From Helianthus annuus (taxonomy: Eukaryota; Streptophyta; Magnoliopsida; Asterales; Asteraceae): DNA of 64,000 bases. Shown here one piece after another: positions 11,725-23,573 of this stretch. Each line of letters opens with the position of its first letter. The first letter of the stretch is position 1. Where the stretch lies: NCBI RefSeq assembly GCF_002127325.2, contig NC_035435.2:111086517-111150516 (forward strand), given 5' to 3'. The translations under genes were made by a program, and so were the position numbers. The notes under the pieces are model-generated. The model did no database searches, was not told the origin of the DNA, and worked only from the letters and a program-made list of their open reading frames with translations.

Positions 11725-12365
11725 TTAAGTTCACGTACAAAGTGCCTTATCGTACAAAACGTACGAAAGGCATGAAAAAGCCAAAAAAACGCGGAGACAT
11801 TTTCCTAATTATTTGCTCGCAGGGTAATTATCAAAATTATTCTAAAAATGATCTTGTAGAGTAATTTTGATTTTGTAGGGTAATTGTCAAAATTACTCTA
11901 CAAGTGTATCTTGTATTCTTGTAGAGTAATTTTGATCTTGTATGGTAATTATCAAAATTACTCTACAAGTGTATCAAAATTACTCTGCATCAAAATTACT
12001 CTACAAGTATATCAAAATTAATCTGCAAGTTTATCAAACAACATACAATTCAAAATTACTCTACAAAATCATTTGTAGAGTAATTATAATACTCTAGAAA
12101 ATTATCTCACAAGATCAAAATTACCATACAAGATCATTTGTAGAGTAACTATGATACTCTACAAAATTACTCTATAAGATCAAAATTACCCTTCAAGAAC
12201 ATTTTACAAAATTACTCTACAAGATAAAAATTACCCTACAAGATCATTTGTAGAGTAATTTTGATAATTACTCTACGAGTAAATAATTACAAAAATGTCA
12301 CCGCATTTTTTTTTTACATTTTCACCATATTCGTACGTTTTGTATGATAATGATATTTGTATTTG
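11725..12365. mobile_element. Foldback element with internal tandem array
   Basis: Terminal arms of about 110 bp: the left contains TTATCGTACAAAACGTACGA and the right its inverse TCGTACGTTTTGTATGATAA. Between them (about 11820-12280) is an array of short units such as CAAAATTACTCTACAAGATC in both orientations. No coding sequence. The terminal sequence GTTCACGTACAAAGTGCCTT resembles the ends of the elements at 25757-26130 and 26206-26668. Confidence 0.6.
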
Positions 12366-13869
12366 ATCTTTTGTCTATATATATTACATGTGTAAGAAGA
12401 TGAATATGTTATTTTAAAATTTTAATCACTTCTAGCAAATTTGTAACAAGGTTTGCGATCAAACATTAAATCAACTTACAAATTATTGATAAGAAATATA
12501 TGAATAAGATACAGAGAAAGAGTCACCACAAGAACACATTATATTGGTCTCGGTTGATGTTAATTTCTGTGCAACATTCGGTCTCTTAAACCAACAAACA
12601 CTATTAGGTTTTTTAATGAGGAGCTAACAAATTTGTTTTTTTTTGTTATCCAGTGAAAACTTCATAGGAGGCCCCACATCCTTAAATTACCACCACATGA
12701 GTATGCTTGACTGTGAAATTCTGCCCTTGTAAATTTGTTTTTTGTGTTGCTCAGGTGAAAACTTCTCAGAAGATCCCACATCCTTGGATTACCACCACAT
12801 GAGTACGCTTAACTGTGAAAATTTCCCTTCATCCACAACCATTGCACTCAAAACGTGTTGGTCGTATCTGAGACTTGACATTCTTTACGGCTCAAAATCT
12901 ATTATGAAGACATAAAACAACAAAATGACATGGAATTTGCCCAAGGTATTACAAACAACCCTTCATCCTTTAGGACTCAGCATCTCCTATGCTAACCACT
13001 ATTGTTCGTTTTGCCCATGAGGAATTAACAAATGTTTTTAGTTCATTGAGTGAAACATCCCAGGAGATCACACATCTATGGATTACCTCCACTCAAGCAC
13101 GCTTGAGGTGTTCTCCTTTCATGTACAACAATTCAGCCTGAAGCGCGTGTATCTCTTTTGTGGACAGAACATAACCATGTGAACATAACATTTTTGCGTT
13201 GGATCTTTAGTAGTAGATTTTTGTACTACATTTTTTGTCCTGGATTTTTTGTACTAGACGTTTTGTGCTTTTTTTATTAGATTTTTTTGTACTATATTTT
13301 TTGTGTAATTTTTTTGTACTATAATTTTTGTGTTGTATGTTTGAGAAAACAAAACGGTTAGAGTTTATGTTTTAGGACCGAAAAATACTCTTTCATCCTA
13401 CTTATAAAGAGTGCCACATGTTATTTTCATAATTTTTCTTAGGGTACTTAAGTCAAAACCCACCTTTTAGTGCATCTTCCCCCCATAATACACACACATT
13501 TAATAATTATTATATATTAAAGGTTCTATAATAACTTATAGCCTAGTGGCATCTTCAGGGTGAGATAAGGCTTTTGTACCATTAGCTCTTAGGTTCAATT
13601 CCCATAAAGAGCTTTTTCCCAGATTTATTGGATTTTTAAAACTAGTTTATACTATATATAATTATCAAAAAAAAAATAAATTATAATACACATAAACCCT
13701 TTTTTAAACACTTTAAGTAGTCTGATGCTAAAAATAAACGTAACAACTGATGAAAATATGGAAATGAAAGGATGTTTGTGAAAGAATGTACTATGAAGAG
13801 AAAATAATTGCTTTTGAAGGATACGTATAACTGTATATCTATAATGTGCGAGTTGATGTGATGTACTTG
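12366..13869. other. Intergenic DNA with a dispersed repeat
   Basis: Three related 60-70-bp segments (about 12651-12720, 12751-12820 and 13041-13110) share GATTACCACCACATGAGTA followed by CGCTTAACTGTGAAA. A fourth relative lies at 23105-23180. This is a repeat family of unknown type. 13200-13340 is T-rich and repeats TTTTTTGTACTA words. No gene recognised. Confidence 0.4.
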
Positions 13870-14035
13870 CAGGGGCGCAACATGGTGAGGGCGGGAGGGG
13901 GTGGCCGACCCCCTGAGAGTATGTAGTTTTGTATAGAAATTTTTGGGTATACGTTTTTTATCCCCCGGTTTTATAGAAATTTTTAGGTATATACGTTTTC
14001 GACCTCCCGGTCAGAAATCTCAAGATTCGCCACTG
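13870..14035. mobile_element. hAT MITE, 166 bp, perfect 8-bp TSD
   Basis: It starts CAGGGGCGCAACATGGTGAG and ends AAGATTCGCCACTG. Both flanks are TGTACTTG (13862-13869 and 14036-14043). Confidence 0.85.
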
Positions 14036-14335
14036 TGTACTTGTAACTATTTGTTGTGTTTAGCATCTTGATGCTCTATATATGCTATTGTCTTCTTAAA
14101 AGCGGAAAATTGCATGGAAAGAATATATAACTTTAGGAAAAATGATGTGTAATGTTATACTTACGCTTGTTTGATACCAAAATCACGCAAACTCACGTGA
14201 TCTTGAGGTAAAAAGATAGGGTAATGGTATGTTTGTAGGAAAGTTAACTGTACAAATGAGATGATGAATATTAAAAAAGTGTTTACTAATTAATGATGAA
14301 GAATTCTGAAAATGAGAATCACAAAATAGGTATTA

Positions 14336-14625
14336 GGCCATGGGGTGTCCTTTAATCATTCTTAACTTCATATAAACGCCACATCACCCGTTTACTCCCC
14401 TTTTACTCCATCTCATCCTAAAAAATGGTTTAACCTTGTTAACTCTACCTCACCCACCATTTTTTAATTATTTTAATATTAAATATTCAAATTAACTACA
14501 AAATAAATAATAATAATAATACCATTTCATTAACTTCTTAGCTAAAATAAACAATTATAATAAATGACATGTTGGCTTGCCATGTCATCTTTAACACCAA
14601 TTAAGTTAGAGTACACCCCAAGGTC
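14336..14625. mobile_element. PIF/Harbinger (Tourist-like) MITE, 290 bp
   Basis: The termini GGCCATGGGGTGTCC and GTACACCCCAAGGTC are inverted, and the flanking trinucleotide TTA is duplicated (14333-14335, 14626-14628). No coding sequence inside. Confidence 0.65.
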
Positions 14626-15473
14626 TTATGACCAGAGAAGTGGTGGATTTTTCATTTTCGGTTAGAAATATATCGTTGTTATTTATAACTGAATTTTATA
14701 AATAATCATTAATTGATTAAATATAGCTAATCACAAAATGCAAAAATAAAAATAAATGAAATAACATGAAAAGCTGGTAAAGAAAATCTTGTGGAATATT
14801 TCTTTGAACTTAAAGCAGAAGAGATATTGTGTTGATACAATAAGATATATATTTGGAAGTTGCATGCTAAAGTTGAGAATAATCTTTCTTATCTCACATA
14901 TTTGTTGGTAAAATGTAACTTTTCCAACTAATGTCACTTTTTCTCTTGCTAAAATACAGACACAATAATTATGATTATTTATTATTATTTTATTGCATGG
15001 ATTTTTTAATTAGAAATTTTGTAATTCTTTTTAATAAAACTAGAGCAGTTGCAATTCAACATTCTGTCGCATACGGGGGTATATGACACTCATGAATGGG
15101 TCATATTGTGTGGATCTGTCAGTTACTTGTTGTGATGAAGGCGGTCAAGGCTTACTCGTGAATGAGTACCCATATATGTCGTATTGTGTGAATCTATCAG
15201 TTACTAATTGTGGCGAAGACAGTCAAGGCTACAAACGGGTTCACATACAAGTTTGTGGGCCCATTCAACTACTTATTTTTTCCTTTTTAAAAAAACATAA
15301 CAAACTCAGTTATAAATAAGTTGGTTATGAAAAATAAAGTAAAATACGACGGTGATGAGAATACCATAATAATGAGTAAAGGAAGAATAATTTGTTTGAA
15401 AAAATTTCTCTAGTGAATGATGAATATGTTAGCTGATATAACAAATAGTAAAGATGAAAGATAAGTCGTACGT
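14626..15473. other. Intergenic DNA with a two-copy tandem repeat
   Basis: At about 15087-15240 a roughly 80-bp unit occurs twice: ATATTGTGTGGATCTGTCAG then CGGTCAAGGCT, and GTATTGTGTGAATCTATCAG then CAGTCAAGGCT. The duplication keeps a short frame open at 15083-15319, but nothing in its translation is recognisable, so I do not call it a gene. Confidence 0.4.
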
Positions 15474-15685
15474 TGATAGGAATTGATATATGATAATTGT
15501 GATAGATTGAATTGAAATACAAATCGAAGATAAACAATCATCGGAGTGATCCCAGGCTAAGCCCTTCTCCACAAGGGAGCCTCTCCACAATGGAGCCCTA
15601 ACTGAATCACAAACTCTCCTCCTCACTACCAACTATTCCATACTTATTTATAAGAGAGAAAGTTACAAATACCCCCTCTCTAATA

Positions 15686-16420
15686 CTAGAAATAGCAAAG
15701 TAAACATATGATTCCTAACAATACTCCCCCCTTCGAGAAAGTCTTGTCCTCAAGACTTTGATCAGAAGCCTGTCCCGGTTTCCCAGTATAGGCGTCCTCA
15801 GATGCGTCATCCGGTGGCCGAGGCTGCCCATGCACGACCCATAAATGCCACGTAGCCGAAAACGTCAATCGCGTTCCAATGAGAGGACGGTGAGGCAATG
15901 ACTTCTTTCCCCTGTCAAATGGAGCTTTTCCCTTCTCACACAAGTCCAAATCAGAAAAAATCAGGCCCACAACCAATTTCTGCTCCACACCTTGGCCCGG
16001 ATATGGATAATCTAGATCCACAATTGTGTGCAGCTCATCGTGGCCCACCACTGGTTCTGAGCCCAAATTCCACTTAAGAACATCTGATAAGGCCCAATTG
16101 ATACCTATCATCTCTAATTTGGTTTGGTCGGCTGATTGGTTGTCAAAAAAAATTAACGAAGACGTGAAACCGATCCCAAGATTGGAATTAGTCACAGTCG
16201 AATTAACCGATTCCTCCTCAATTTCGTGAAATGTCGATCGAACATCAACAATCTGAGTACCTGAAGACTGAAATTGCGCCCATGATTTTTCTTCAGATCT
16301 GGAACGTATAGCTTTCAAGTGTTCGTCAGATCTGGAGACGATTGCCTCCAGTTGATCTATTAGAGATGGAAGACCACTATACACATCCCTATCAGAAGCT
16401 GATTTGGGCCCAGGATCCAT
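15686..16420 (-). CDS. Residual ORF of element F ending in a pol-C-terminus-like box
   Basis: A 244-residue frame beginning MDPGPKSASDRDVYSGLPSL. It has a polar N-terminal helical stretch (IDQLEAIVSRSDEHLKAIRS). Near its end it reads SLEDKTFSKGGVLLG, where the KGG codons are the polypurine tract itself; the last residues run into the LTR. The final box resembles the last codons of gypsy polyproteins. The central part is unrecognised. Whether it is expressed is unknown. Confidence 0.4.
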   Translation of the reverse strand: MDPGPKSASDRDVYSGLPSLIDQLEAIVSRSDEHLKAIRSRSEEKSWAQFQSSGTQIVDVRSTFHEIEEESVNSTVTNSNLGIGFTSSLIFFDNQSADQTKLEMIGINWALSDVLKWNLGSEPVVGHDELHTIVDLDYPYPGQGVEQKLVVGLIFSDLDLCEKGKAPFDRGKKSLPHRPLIGTRLTFSATWHLWVVHGQPRPPDDASEDAYTGKPGQASDQSLEDKTFSKGGVLLGIICLLCYF

Positions 16421-16456
16421 ATCAGAAGCCGTTTTAGGATGAGAATACGTAAATAC

Positions 16457-16675
16457 CTAGCCGGAAAACCCCGATTCCGACGAACCATCGCCGGTCTTCG
16501 TCTCTTGCGACTTCATAAACCCCAACATCATCATACGGAATTCCGCGTTCTCCACTCGATCCGCTTCCAAGGTAGCAGCGATGGAATCCAGTCGAGAAGA
16601 CTGATTTGCCATATCACTTTGAAGCTTCTGAATCAATTGATCCTGAATGTCCAGACGAGTAGAGGTGTTCACCAT
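16457..16675 (-). CDS. gag-like N-terminal ORF of element F
   Basis: A 72-residue ORF starting MVNTSTRLDIQDQLIQKLQS. It is rich in heptad-like Gln/Leu spacing and ends at a stop after SSESGFSG. Position (first ORF after the 5' LTR) and the coiled-coil look fit a gypsy gag N-terminus. No CCHC knuckle follows. It is probably a remnant rather than a functional gag. Confidence 0.45.
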   Translation of the reverse strand: MVNTSTRLDIQDQLIQKLQSDMANQSSRLDSIAATLEADRVENAEFRMMMLGFMKSQETKTGDGSSESGFSG

Positions 16676-17191
16676 ATTGGAGGAACAGAAACTGATGAGA
16701 AATTGGAATTAAATCAGATATGGACCAGAGCTGAGTAACAGAAATCAGATATGAGTAACAGAAACTGGAATCGATGGAGAACAGAGGGCCGACAATTTAA
16801 CAGGGCAATAACAAAGTGGAATGAAGAACTGGAATCGAGCGATTGAAATTGAGGCGATAATTTCAAAAGTTGAATCTGAAATCGAAAACTGAAATTGAAA
16901 CAGAACCGTGAAATTGATGAGTAGAGGGAGGCAGGTCGGACCAATGATAGGAATTGATATATGATAATTGTGATAGATTGAATTGAAATACAAATCGAAG
17001 ATAAACAATCACCAGAGTGATCCCGGGCTAAGCCCTTCTCCACAAGGGAGCCTCTCCACAATGGAGCCCTAACTGAATCACAAACTCTCCTCCTCACTAC
17101 CAACTATTACATACTTATTTATAAGAGAGAAAGTTACAAATACCCCCTCCCTAATACTAGAAATAGCAAAGTAAACATATGATTCCTAACA

Positions 17192-18200
17192 TACATCATC
17201 ACAGATAATCTTATAAAAATATAAGATACATTATAAACAATCATACCCAATAGCTTCCTTATATCAATATCATTGAATGCACATACATATTGTTTATCAT
17301 CACATTTTTTCTCAAATCAATATTATTTGTTTACTCTTATATTGAAAAACTAAAAGCTATAATTACCTTGAAATGACATAATAATATGTTACCAAATGGT
17401 ACATTTCTTTTCCAAACCTTTTGTTTTTTGCTTTGCACTTTCACCTTTAACCCCTTTTAATAAAACAACCTCAATTTTTCTTAAAGCCTAATTTATTTTC
17501 AATTTATTCTTGAGTGCTTTATAAACTAATACAATATCAAACACACTTTAATCACATTTCAACCTTTTAATTCCCTAAAAAAACATTAAACTTGATAAAA
17601 ACATATGTACAAAAAGTCCATTGAAACATGCACATAGATGAGTAATATTTAAGCATTGAATCCCATTTCATCAAATTAACTTCTTTTGAGGCAAAAGAGA
17701 CTTTGCAAAAAGCTACCACACATAAAAGGCAGTATCACTTTCTCAAACAAGTGACTAGTCAAACCCACCACTATAAGCTCCTTTCACTCACGAAACACAC
17801 ACCGAAATAATACAAGATTTTTCTGGGTTTTGATCATCAGTGAGTCCTGAACAAACCCTTTTAATTTCGTGTTTAATCGTTCGGATTTCAGTACGAAATT
17901 CGGTAGGGTCCGTGAGGGTGAAATGTCGTACTCTGTTAAGCAACATGTACAATGTTTCTGATTGGTGGAGACCCGGATAGAATCTTGTTGTAGTTGTTGT
18001 ATTTTGTGTCGTGATCTCTGCAATTGGGTGTTTGTTGGATGATTTTGATATTTAATTCTGGCGGTTTTGTTGCTGATTTTGTCAGATTATGTGTTTTTTT
18101 TGTCGTATGGTGAGTTAAGGTTTCCTGCAATCTGGGCTCGTGAAATTTATAATAATAACAATATTATTGTTAGTCTTTGATCCTCACTCTGCTCGTGAAA
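17192..18200 (+). promoter_or_regulatory. Upstream region and probable 5' UTR of the DUF547 gene
   Basis: No coding sequence precedes the gene. A TATA-like word CTATAAGCTCC lies near 17771, followed by a less AT-rich stretch (about 17790-18190) that could be leader sequence. The start site cannot be fixed from sequence alone. Element F ends about 580 bp further upstream. Confidence 0.3.
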
Positions 18201-21200
18201 ATGGGATTTGGTGGTTCAAGCCACAAAAGAAAAAAAAGGTACCCCCCCCCCCCCCACACACACACACACTAAATTTAGTAATGTTAAATGTGGGAATGAT
18301 TTTTGATAATTTGTTGTTTGAATTGATAGTGATCTTGGTAATAGAAGAATCCATGATGATAAGAATGCTATTCTCAATGCATCTCAACAAAAAATGGTAA
18401 GGAGTTTTTTTATTTTTTTTTATTTTTTATGCAATTGTTACAAGATTTGAGAGTTTATTTGTGGAAATAATAACGTGTGTTGATTGGCTATGAGCAGGAG
18501 AGGAGTTGTGAAGGGACTGAGAAAAGGAGATTTGAAAGCATTGAAGCTAAAAACTCCCTAAAAGAAGAGGTGGGTTTCCCTTTTCATTTGGCAAAATGGA
18601 TTTTAATAATCCAAACTAAACTATGACCTGTTGGCCGATAATAATCAATTCGTGACACTCGTGAAGTTAGGAGTGTCATTTCTAAAATTGTCGGTGTGGC
18701 TTATTATCGGCCAATGAGTCGTACTTTGGATTATTAAAATTTAGCATGTGTTTTCCTTTAAGCATTTAGCTTATAAATTTTTATTTGTAAAATGAATCTT
18801 ACACATTCTGTGAACTGTGAGTCTGTGAGGCCATATTATAAGCTGATTAGGCTTAATTATGTATATATGTTTGTAGATTGAGCAACTCCAGAAGCAACTT
18901 GAGGACCAACTTACGATTCGAAGTGAACTAGAGAAGGCGACTACTAGTCAACCTTTCTTTCAAGATCCCGTCGATGAAGCATCACTTACAAAGGTTAGCT
19001 ATACTTTCGTTCATATTTTACGGGCCCCTTAACTCTATATCAGTTTTTCATTATATGTTAGGAATTATAATCTATCATTGTTAACCATAATCTTTGTTGT
19101 AATTTGTTTCCATTTTATTTGAATTCAGTCTTCTAAGGATCTAATCAAGGAGATATCAATACTAGAGTTCGAAGTTAAGCATTTGGAGAAATATCTTCTC
19201 TCGTTATACCGCAAAACTTTTCAAAAGAAGGAACAACAATCTTTATCTGCAACCGATACCAAATCAAGACTAAACGCAGCGTTAAAAGAACAACAGTTGT
19301 TGCCCGGCAACTCGGCCAATTTTATGCCAGCTCGGGCCTCGACCGATAATCCACCAAAAGACTGTTTTCCCATTTCGGAATCACAGCCAATGGAAGATTC
19401 TAACGTTAATCGAAGCCACTCGTCACTTTCGTACAGAACTCCACCTCTTTACATGGCTGTTAACCAAGCGGTCGAATCATATCATTCCTTACCGTTAGGA
19501 ATGCTAGAGGTAAATGCCATTTTCGTCCCTGAGGTTTGGCTACTTTTGCGACTTTCGTCCAAAGGTTTGTTTTTCCGCATATGGATCGAAAAGGTTTAAA
19601 ATTTGCCATTTTCATCCGACTCGTTAACTCCATCCGTTTTTTAACATTAATTCAGTGGCATTTTTGTCTTTTTAGACATTTTTTGTGATGATTAAAGGGT
19701 TTGGGTGGGGAGAAAGTCAACAGAGGTGGATCTTTGTTTCTTATAGTGTTTTTTATTTTAATTAAAATGTCTAAAAAGACGGAAATGCCCCTTATCTAAC
19801 GGAGAAAAATGGATAGAGTTAACAAGTCGGATGAAAATGGCAAGATTTCAAACCTTTTGGATCCAGATGCGGAAAAACAAATCCTTGGACAAAATGACAT
19901 TTTACTCTAAATCTTATCATTAAACAACTAACCGATCCATTAAGTTTATGATCAAGAATAATATAACATAAGTATCTTGATGTACCAGTTTGCTAAGGAT
20001 GATCATTCAAGTGTTAGTTTGGCTGAGCATCTTGGAGGATGTATTTCCGATAACGTTAGAATGTCGGCAAATTGTCTTTCTGAGGAAATGATCAAGTGCA
20101 TCTCGAGCATATACGGTCAAATTGCGGATCCGCCTTTGTTCAATCATGAATTCCCTTCATCTCCCATATCGTTCCCGTCACCACCTAGTGATTCTTCGCC
20201 AATAGACCAGTTTAGCATGTGGAGCCCACATTGTGAAGGATCAATGGAGTTTAGTGGACCCTACTTTACTACACTTGAAGTTCAAGGTTTTTGCAAAAGT
20301 ACTCAGAGACTAAGTAGTGTTGAACACAAGCAACAGAATTTCAGGCAAGTGTGTTGAATACTTTTAACTTTTTGACTTATCGAGTGTTTGACTTTGACTT
20401 TACATTGCAAGCAAACCACTGTTGTTCGTTCTGCATTTACGTTTTCATGATATGTTTATGTTTCTCATGATTGCAAATTGTTGTGTTCTTATGGCATTTT
20501 GCAAAAACAATGGCTAGTTAATACTAGAGTAAAATGACATTTTCGTCCCTGAGGTTTGGCCGGTTTTGCGATTTTCATCCAAAGGTTTGTTTTTCCGCAT
20601 TTGGGTCCAAAAGGTTTAAAATCTTGCCATTTTCATCCCGGCTCGTTAACTCCATCCATTTTTCTCCGTCACGTCAGGGGTTTTTTCGTCTTTTTTTTGT
20701 TAAATCAAGGGCAATTCTGTCTTTCTAAATACCTGTACATTATGAAAATTTGATATCGTTCACTCTTTCTTTAATGCATATGATTCGGATTCTCGTGCTT
20801 TAGAAAATATAAAAGCTCTAAAACATGATCGTTTTACAGGTCTCTTATTTTAAAGTTAGAACACGTTGATCCTAGAAAGTTGAAACACGAAGAGAAGCTG
20901 GCGTTTTGGATCAACGTACACAATGCACTAGTGATGCATGTAAACTTTCTTTCATCTTTACACTTTCTTTAACATCAAATTTGTAAACTACAAGTTTGAC
21001 TTTTTTAGTCAAAAGAGCAGGCTTTTATCTCCCTCATATTGTTAAGTGATCGAGGTGGCTTAATCTGAATTATATAACATTCTCGTGATCGGTCACAGGC
21101 CTACTTGGTCCATGGAACTCCTCGTGGTGCGCTAAAGAGGATATCATTAGTCCAAAAGGTTAATTTAGACATTTGATGTTTTTGTGTTTCCATGAATACG

Positions 21201-22809
21201 GCGTGTTTTTTATATTATTGTAATGTGAAGTGTATTTCTTTTGCATGATACAGGCTGCTTATAATATTGGCGGTCATAATCTTAGTGTTGGAGATATACA
21301 GAGTACAATACTGGGATGCAGGCTGCCTCACCCGGGACAAGTATGTTCTCTTTTAATTGTAGTGATTTCAACAAGGGGTGGTATATTTACGACACGACAC
21401 GAAGATAATTAGGTTTTGGGTTGTCTTACCTAACCCGTTTAATAAACGGGTAGTGTTTAGATTGACCTGTTTAACCCGTTTAATTAAACAGGTTTAATTG
21501 CCTTACCGTTTAACTAAATAGCTTGGCCCACCAACCTATTTATGACCTTTTAACCCATTTATTACCATCCATCAATGGTTTAACACGTTCATGGGCGGAG
21601 CTTTATTGGGGCCGGGGGTACCCTGGCCCCCACCAATTTTTCGCTCGTAGTGTTAATTTTACCGAAAAAAGAATTTGTAGTGTAAAATATTGGATTTTTA
21701 AGAGTCCTGCCCCCACCGGTTTGGATTTTGAGAGTCCGGCCCCCACTGAGTTTTCGTTCAAGCTCCGCCACTGAACACGTTTACATCTTGATTAAATTTA
21801 CAGCCCACTCGATTGTGTAGATAAATGAGTTAATAGGACAGTGTTCGGGTTACACGATTTTAAGTGTGCCCGGGTTAGATTTGATATTTTTGACACAAAT
21901 AATTACATGGGTCGTGCTGGTTTCAACGATTCAAACCGCTAACTCGACACGATTAACAACCCTAGTTTGAAGTGCTTGATATGTTTTTCAAGTACCAATG
22001 GAAATACAAAAAAAAAACATATTTTTCAAGTATTAATGATTTTGGTTAAAAGACAAAATGTCTCGTATGCTGTTTTTTTTGTACCTACATTTTCAATAAC
22101 TTTCCAAAATTGTTCATTCTTGTAAACTATGGCCTCATTTGGCAGCACTCCGCTTTTATTTTTCACGGTTACATCTAAAGAATGTGGAGATTAATAGTTA
22201 ATACGCAAACGAGTAGCATAAGTTGTACAAAAAAATATTGTTCTTGCGGTTTTAGTTTATAAAAATATATGGAGACTAATGATCTTTCTTCTGCTTTTCT
22301 AGTGGTTTCAATCTTTGTTATTTCAAAGTCCGAAGTACAAGTCGAGAGATGCACGAAAAGCATATGCAATGAAGCACCCGCAACCTCTTGCGTACTTTGC
22401 TCTTTGTTCAGGAAGCCATTCTGACCCCATGGTACACTACTTTAAACCTTCAAAAGTTCAAAATGTTACATGTTCACTATAACATTTTGCATACTTCATT
22501 ATATAGGTGCGCGTGTACACACCAAAGAGTGTTTTCCAAGAGCTTGAAATCGCCAAAGAAGAGTATATTCATACCAACTTCAAGATACAAAAAGGGCAAA
22601 AGATTTATCTCCCAAAACTTGTTGATCTATATGCGAAAGAGTCAGGCTTATGTCATGTTGGTTTAGTGGACATGATTGAACACTCGGTGCCCGATTGTTA
22701 CCAAGATAGCTTCAAGTCGATTAAAAAAGGTAAATCATTGAAGAAATTTGAGTGGGTCCCTCACGACTTCACTTTTCGCTATCTACTTTCCCCTGATTTA
22801 GCGAAGTAA
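18201..22809 (+). CDS. MIP1-type leucine-zipper / DUF547 domain protein (11 exons, 569 aa)
   Basis: Exons: 18201-18238, 18330-18396, 18498-18569, 18877-18993, 19129-19509, 19989-20344, 20840-20939, 21099-21158, 21254-21340, 22303-22431 and 22507-22809. They sum to 1710 nt, an uninterrupted frame. The protein starts MGFGGSSHKRKK. Residues about 36-140 form an acidic/basic coiled coil (IEQLQKQLEDQLTIRSELEK, later ILEFEVKHLEKYLLSLYRKT), the region named after ternary-complex factor MIP1. A Ser/Pro-rich linker follows. Residues about 344-500 are the DUF547 domain, with the hallmark KLAFWINVHNALVMHAYL and SDPMVRVYTPKSV. The C-terminus FEWVPHDFTFRYLLSPDLAK is typical of the family. The family's biochemical role is poorly defined; proteins are plant-specific and the zipper suggests protein binding. 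Intron 6 is GC-AG. Introns 5, 6 and 9 contain MITEs. The gene looks intact. Confidence 0.88.
18239..18270. repeat. Poly-C and (CA)n at the start of intron 1
   Basis: A run of C's followed by CACACACACACAC sits directly after the GTA of the first splice donor. It may be length-variable and could affect donor recognition. Confidence 0.7.
19507..19907. mobile_element. Mutator-type foldback MITE in intron 5, abutting the splice donor
   Basis: The left arm starts GAGGTAAATGCCATTTTCGT and the right arm ends AAAATGACATTTTACTC. Internal arms pair (for example CGTTAACTCCATCCG with GATAGAGTTAACAAGTCGGA). Exon 5 ends with GAG and the intron begins GTAAATG, so the donor coincides with the MITE terminus. 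No clear target duplication was found (GGAATGCTA against TAAATCTTA). Confidence 0.7.
20527..20735. mobile_element. One-armed relative of the foldback MITE in intron 6
   Basis: It begins GAGTAAAATGACATTTTCGT and follows the left arm of the intron-5 element closely, through CCGCATTTGGGTCC and CGTTAACTCCATCC. The inverted right arm is missing, so it is truncated; the right boundary is approximate. Confidence 0.65.
21590..21773. mobile_element. hAT MITE in intron 9, 184 bp, perfect 8-bp TSD
   Basis: It starts CATGGGCGGAGC and ends GCTCCGCCACTG. Flanks AACACGTT (21582-21589 and 21774-21781) are identical. It accounts for part of the unusually long intron 9. Confidence 0.85.
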
Positions 22810-23316
22810 AGCTTGAAATATCGAATGCGGGTCATACCCTGATGATGACACAAGATTTTGAGGGTTTCAGTGGTGGCCATTGTAATTGAGTTTGTTATGA
22901 TGAGTGTTTTTTTTCTTTTTTGGTGATTATGTTTGGAGATTGATGTGAGTGCCATTTTTTGTTCTCTTGCACTTCTGTAAATTTTTTAACAGCAAGAGAT
23001 GAGTTTGATGAAATTTCATGTATATTAGTATTATAGTTTGCAGTTTTTCAACATACTTGTTGAATCAAAATGTGTTGCAAGGTGTTTGAAGTATTGTTTT
23101 TTTTCCCTAAAACTGATGTGAGTCATGTGATGGTACTCTCGTCAAAGCATGTTTAACTGTGAAACTTTTCTCTTGTCCACAACCAAAGAGCCCAAACCAC
23201 GTTGGTGGTATTTGAGAACGGTTTTCCTTTGAATTCATCATCTCTCTAGTTCATTTGAGTTGGGGGTCTCACTAGAAGCAGTCTCTCTATTCCTACGGGG
23301 TAGAAGTAAGGCTGTC
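22810..23316. other. 3' flank of the DUF547 gene
   Basis: Likely 3' UTR for the first 200-300 bp (T-rich). At 23105-23220 a relative of the dispersed repeat seen at 12.65-13.1 kb begins. No second gene recognised. Confidence 0.35.
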
Positions 23317-23474
23317 CAGGGGCGGACCCACCCTTTGGCCAAGATGGGCGGCCGCACCCATTGAAAAGAAAAATCTAAAGTATATTTTGGGCAAAAAACC
23401 CGACCACACCCCTTGAAAATATGGTTGAACACCTCATCCGCATCCCCAACAAATAATTCCTAGGTCCGCCACTG
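23317..23474. mobile_element. hAT MITE, 158 bp, perfect 8-bp TSD
   Basis: It starts CAGGGGCGGACCCACC and ends CCTAGGTCCGCCACTG. AGGCTGTC is duplicated at 23309-23316 and 23475-23482. Confidence 0.9.
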
Positions 23475-23573
23475 AGGCTGTCTACATCTTACCCTCCTTA
23501 GACCATACCTTAGTTTTGTTGTTGGTGAGATTTACTGAATATGATGATGATGATGATCTCTCCCGTTCATGAT

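Larger units (their letters stand above)
15474..17191 (-). mobile_element. Internally deleted LTR retrotransposon F, 1718 bp
   Basis: Two 247-bp LTRs (15474-15720 and 16945-17191) differ at about five sites and have ends TGATAGGAAT and ATTCCTAACA. Flanks TACGT and TACAT are a 5-bp duplication with one transition. The polypurine tract lies at 15721-15735 (minus strand AAGGGGGGAGTAT next to the LTR), so the element reads on the minus strand. The 1.2-kb interior keeps only a gag-like N-terminus and a terminal pol-like stretch, with no protease, reverse transcriptase or integrase. It is a non-autonomous, TRIM-like derivative about 1 kb upstream of the DUF547 gene. Confidence 0.85.

Noticed and set aside
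15686..16420. Host gene of 244 codons
   Set aside because: It lies between the LTRs of element F and reads into the polypurine tract and LTR, so it belongs to the element.
19498..19916. 9-bp duplication for the intron-5 MITE
   Set aside because: GGAATGCTA and TAAATCTTA agree at only five of nine positions.
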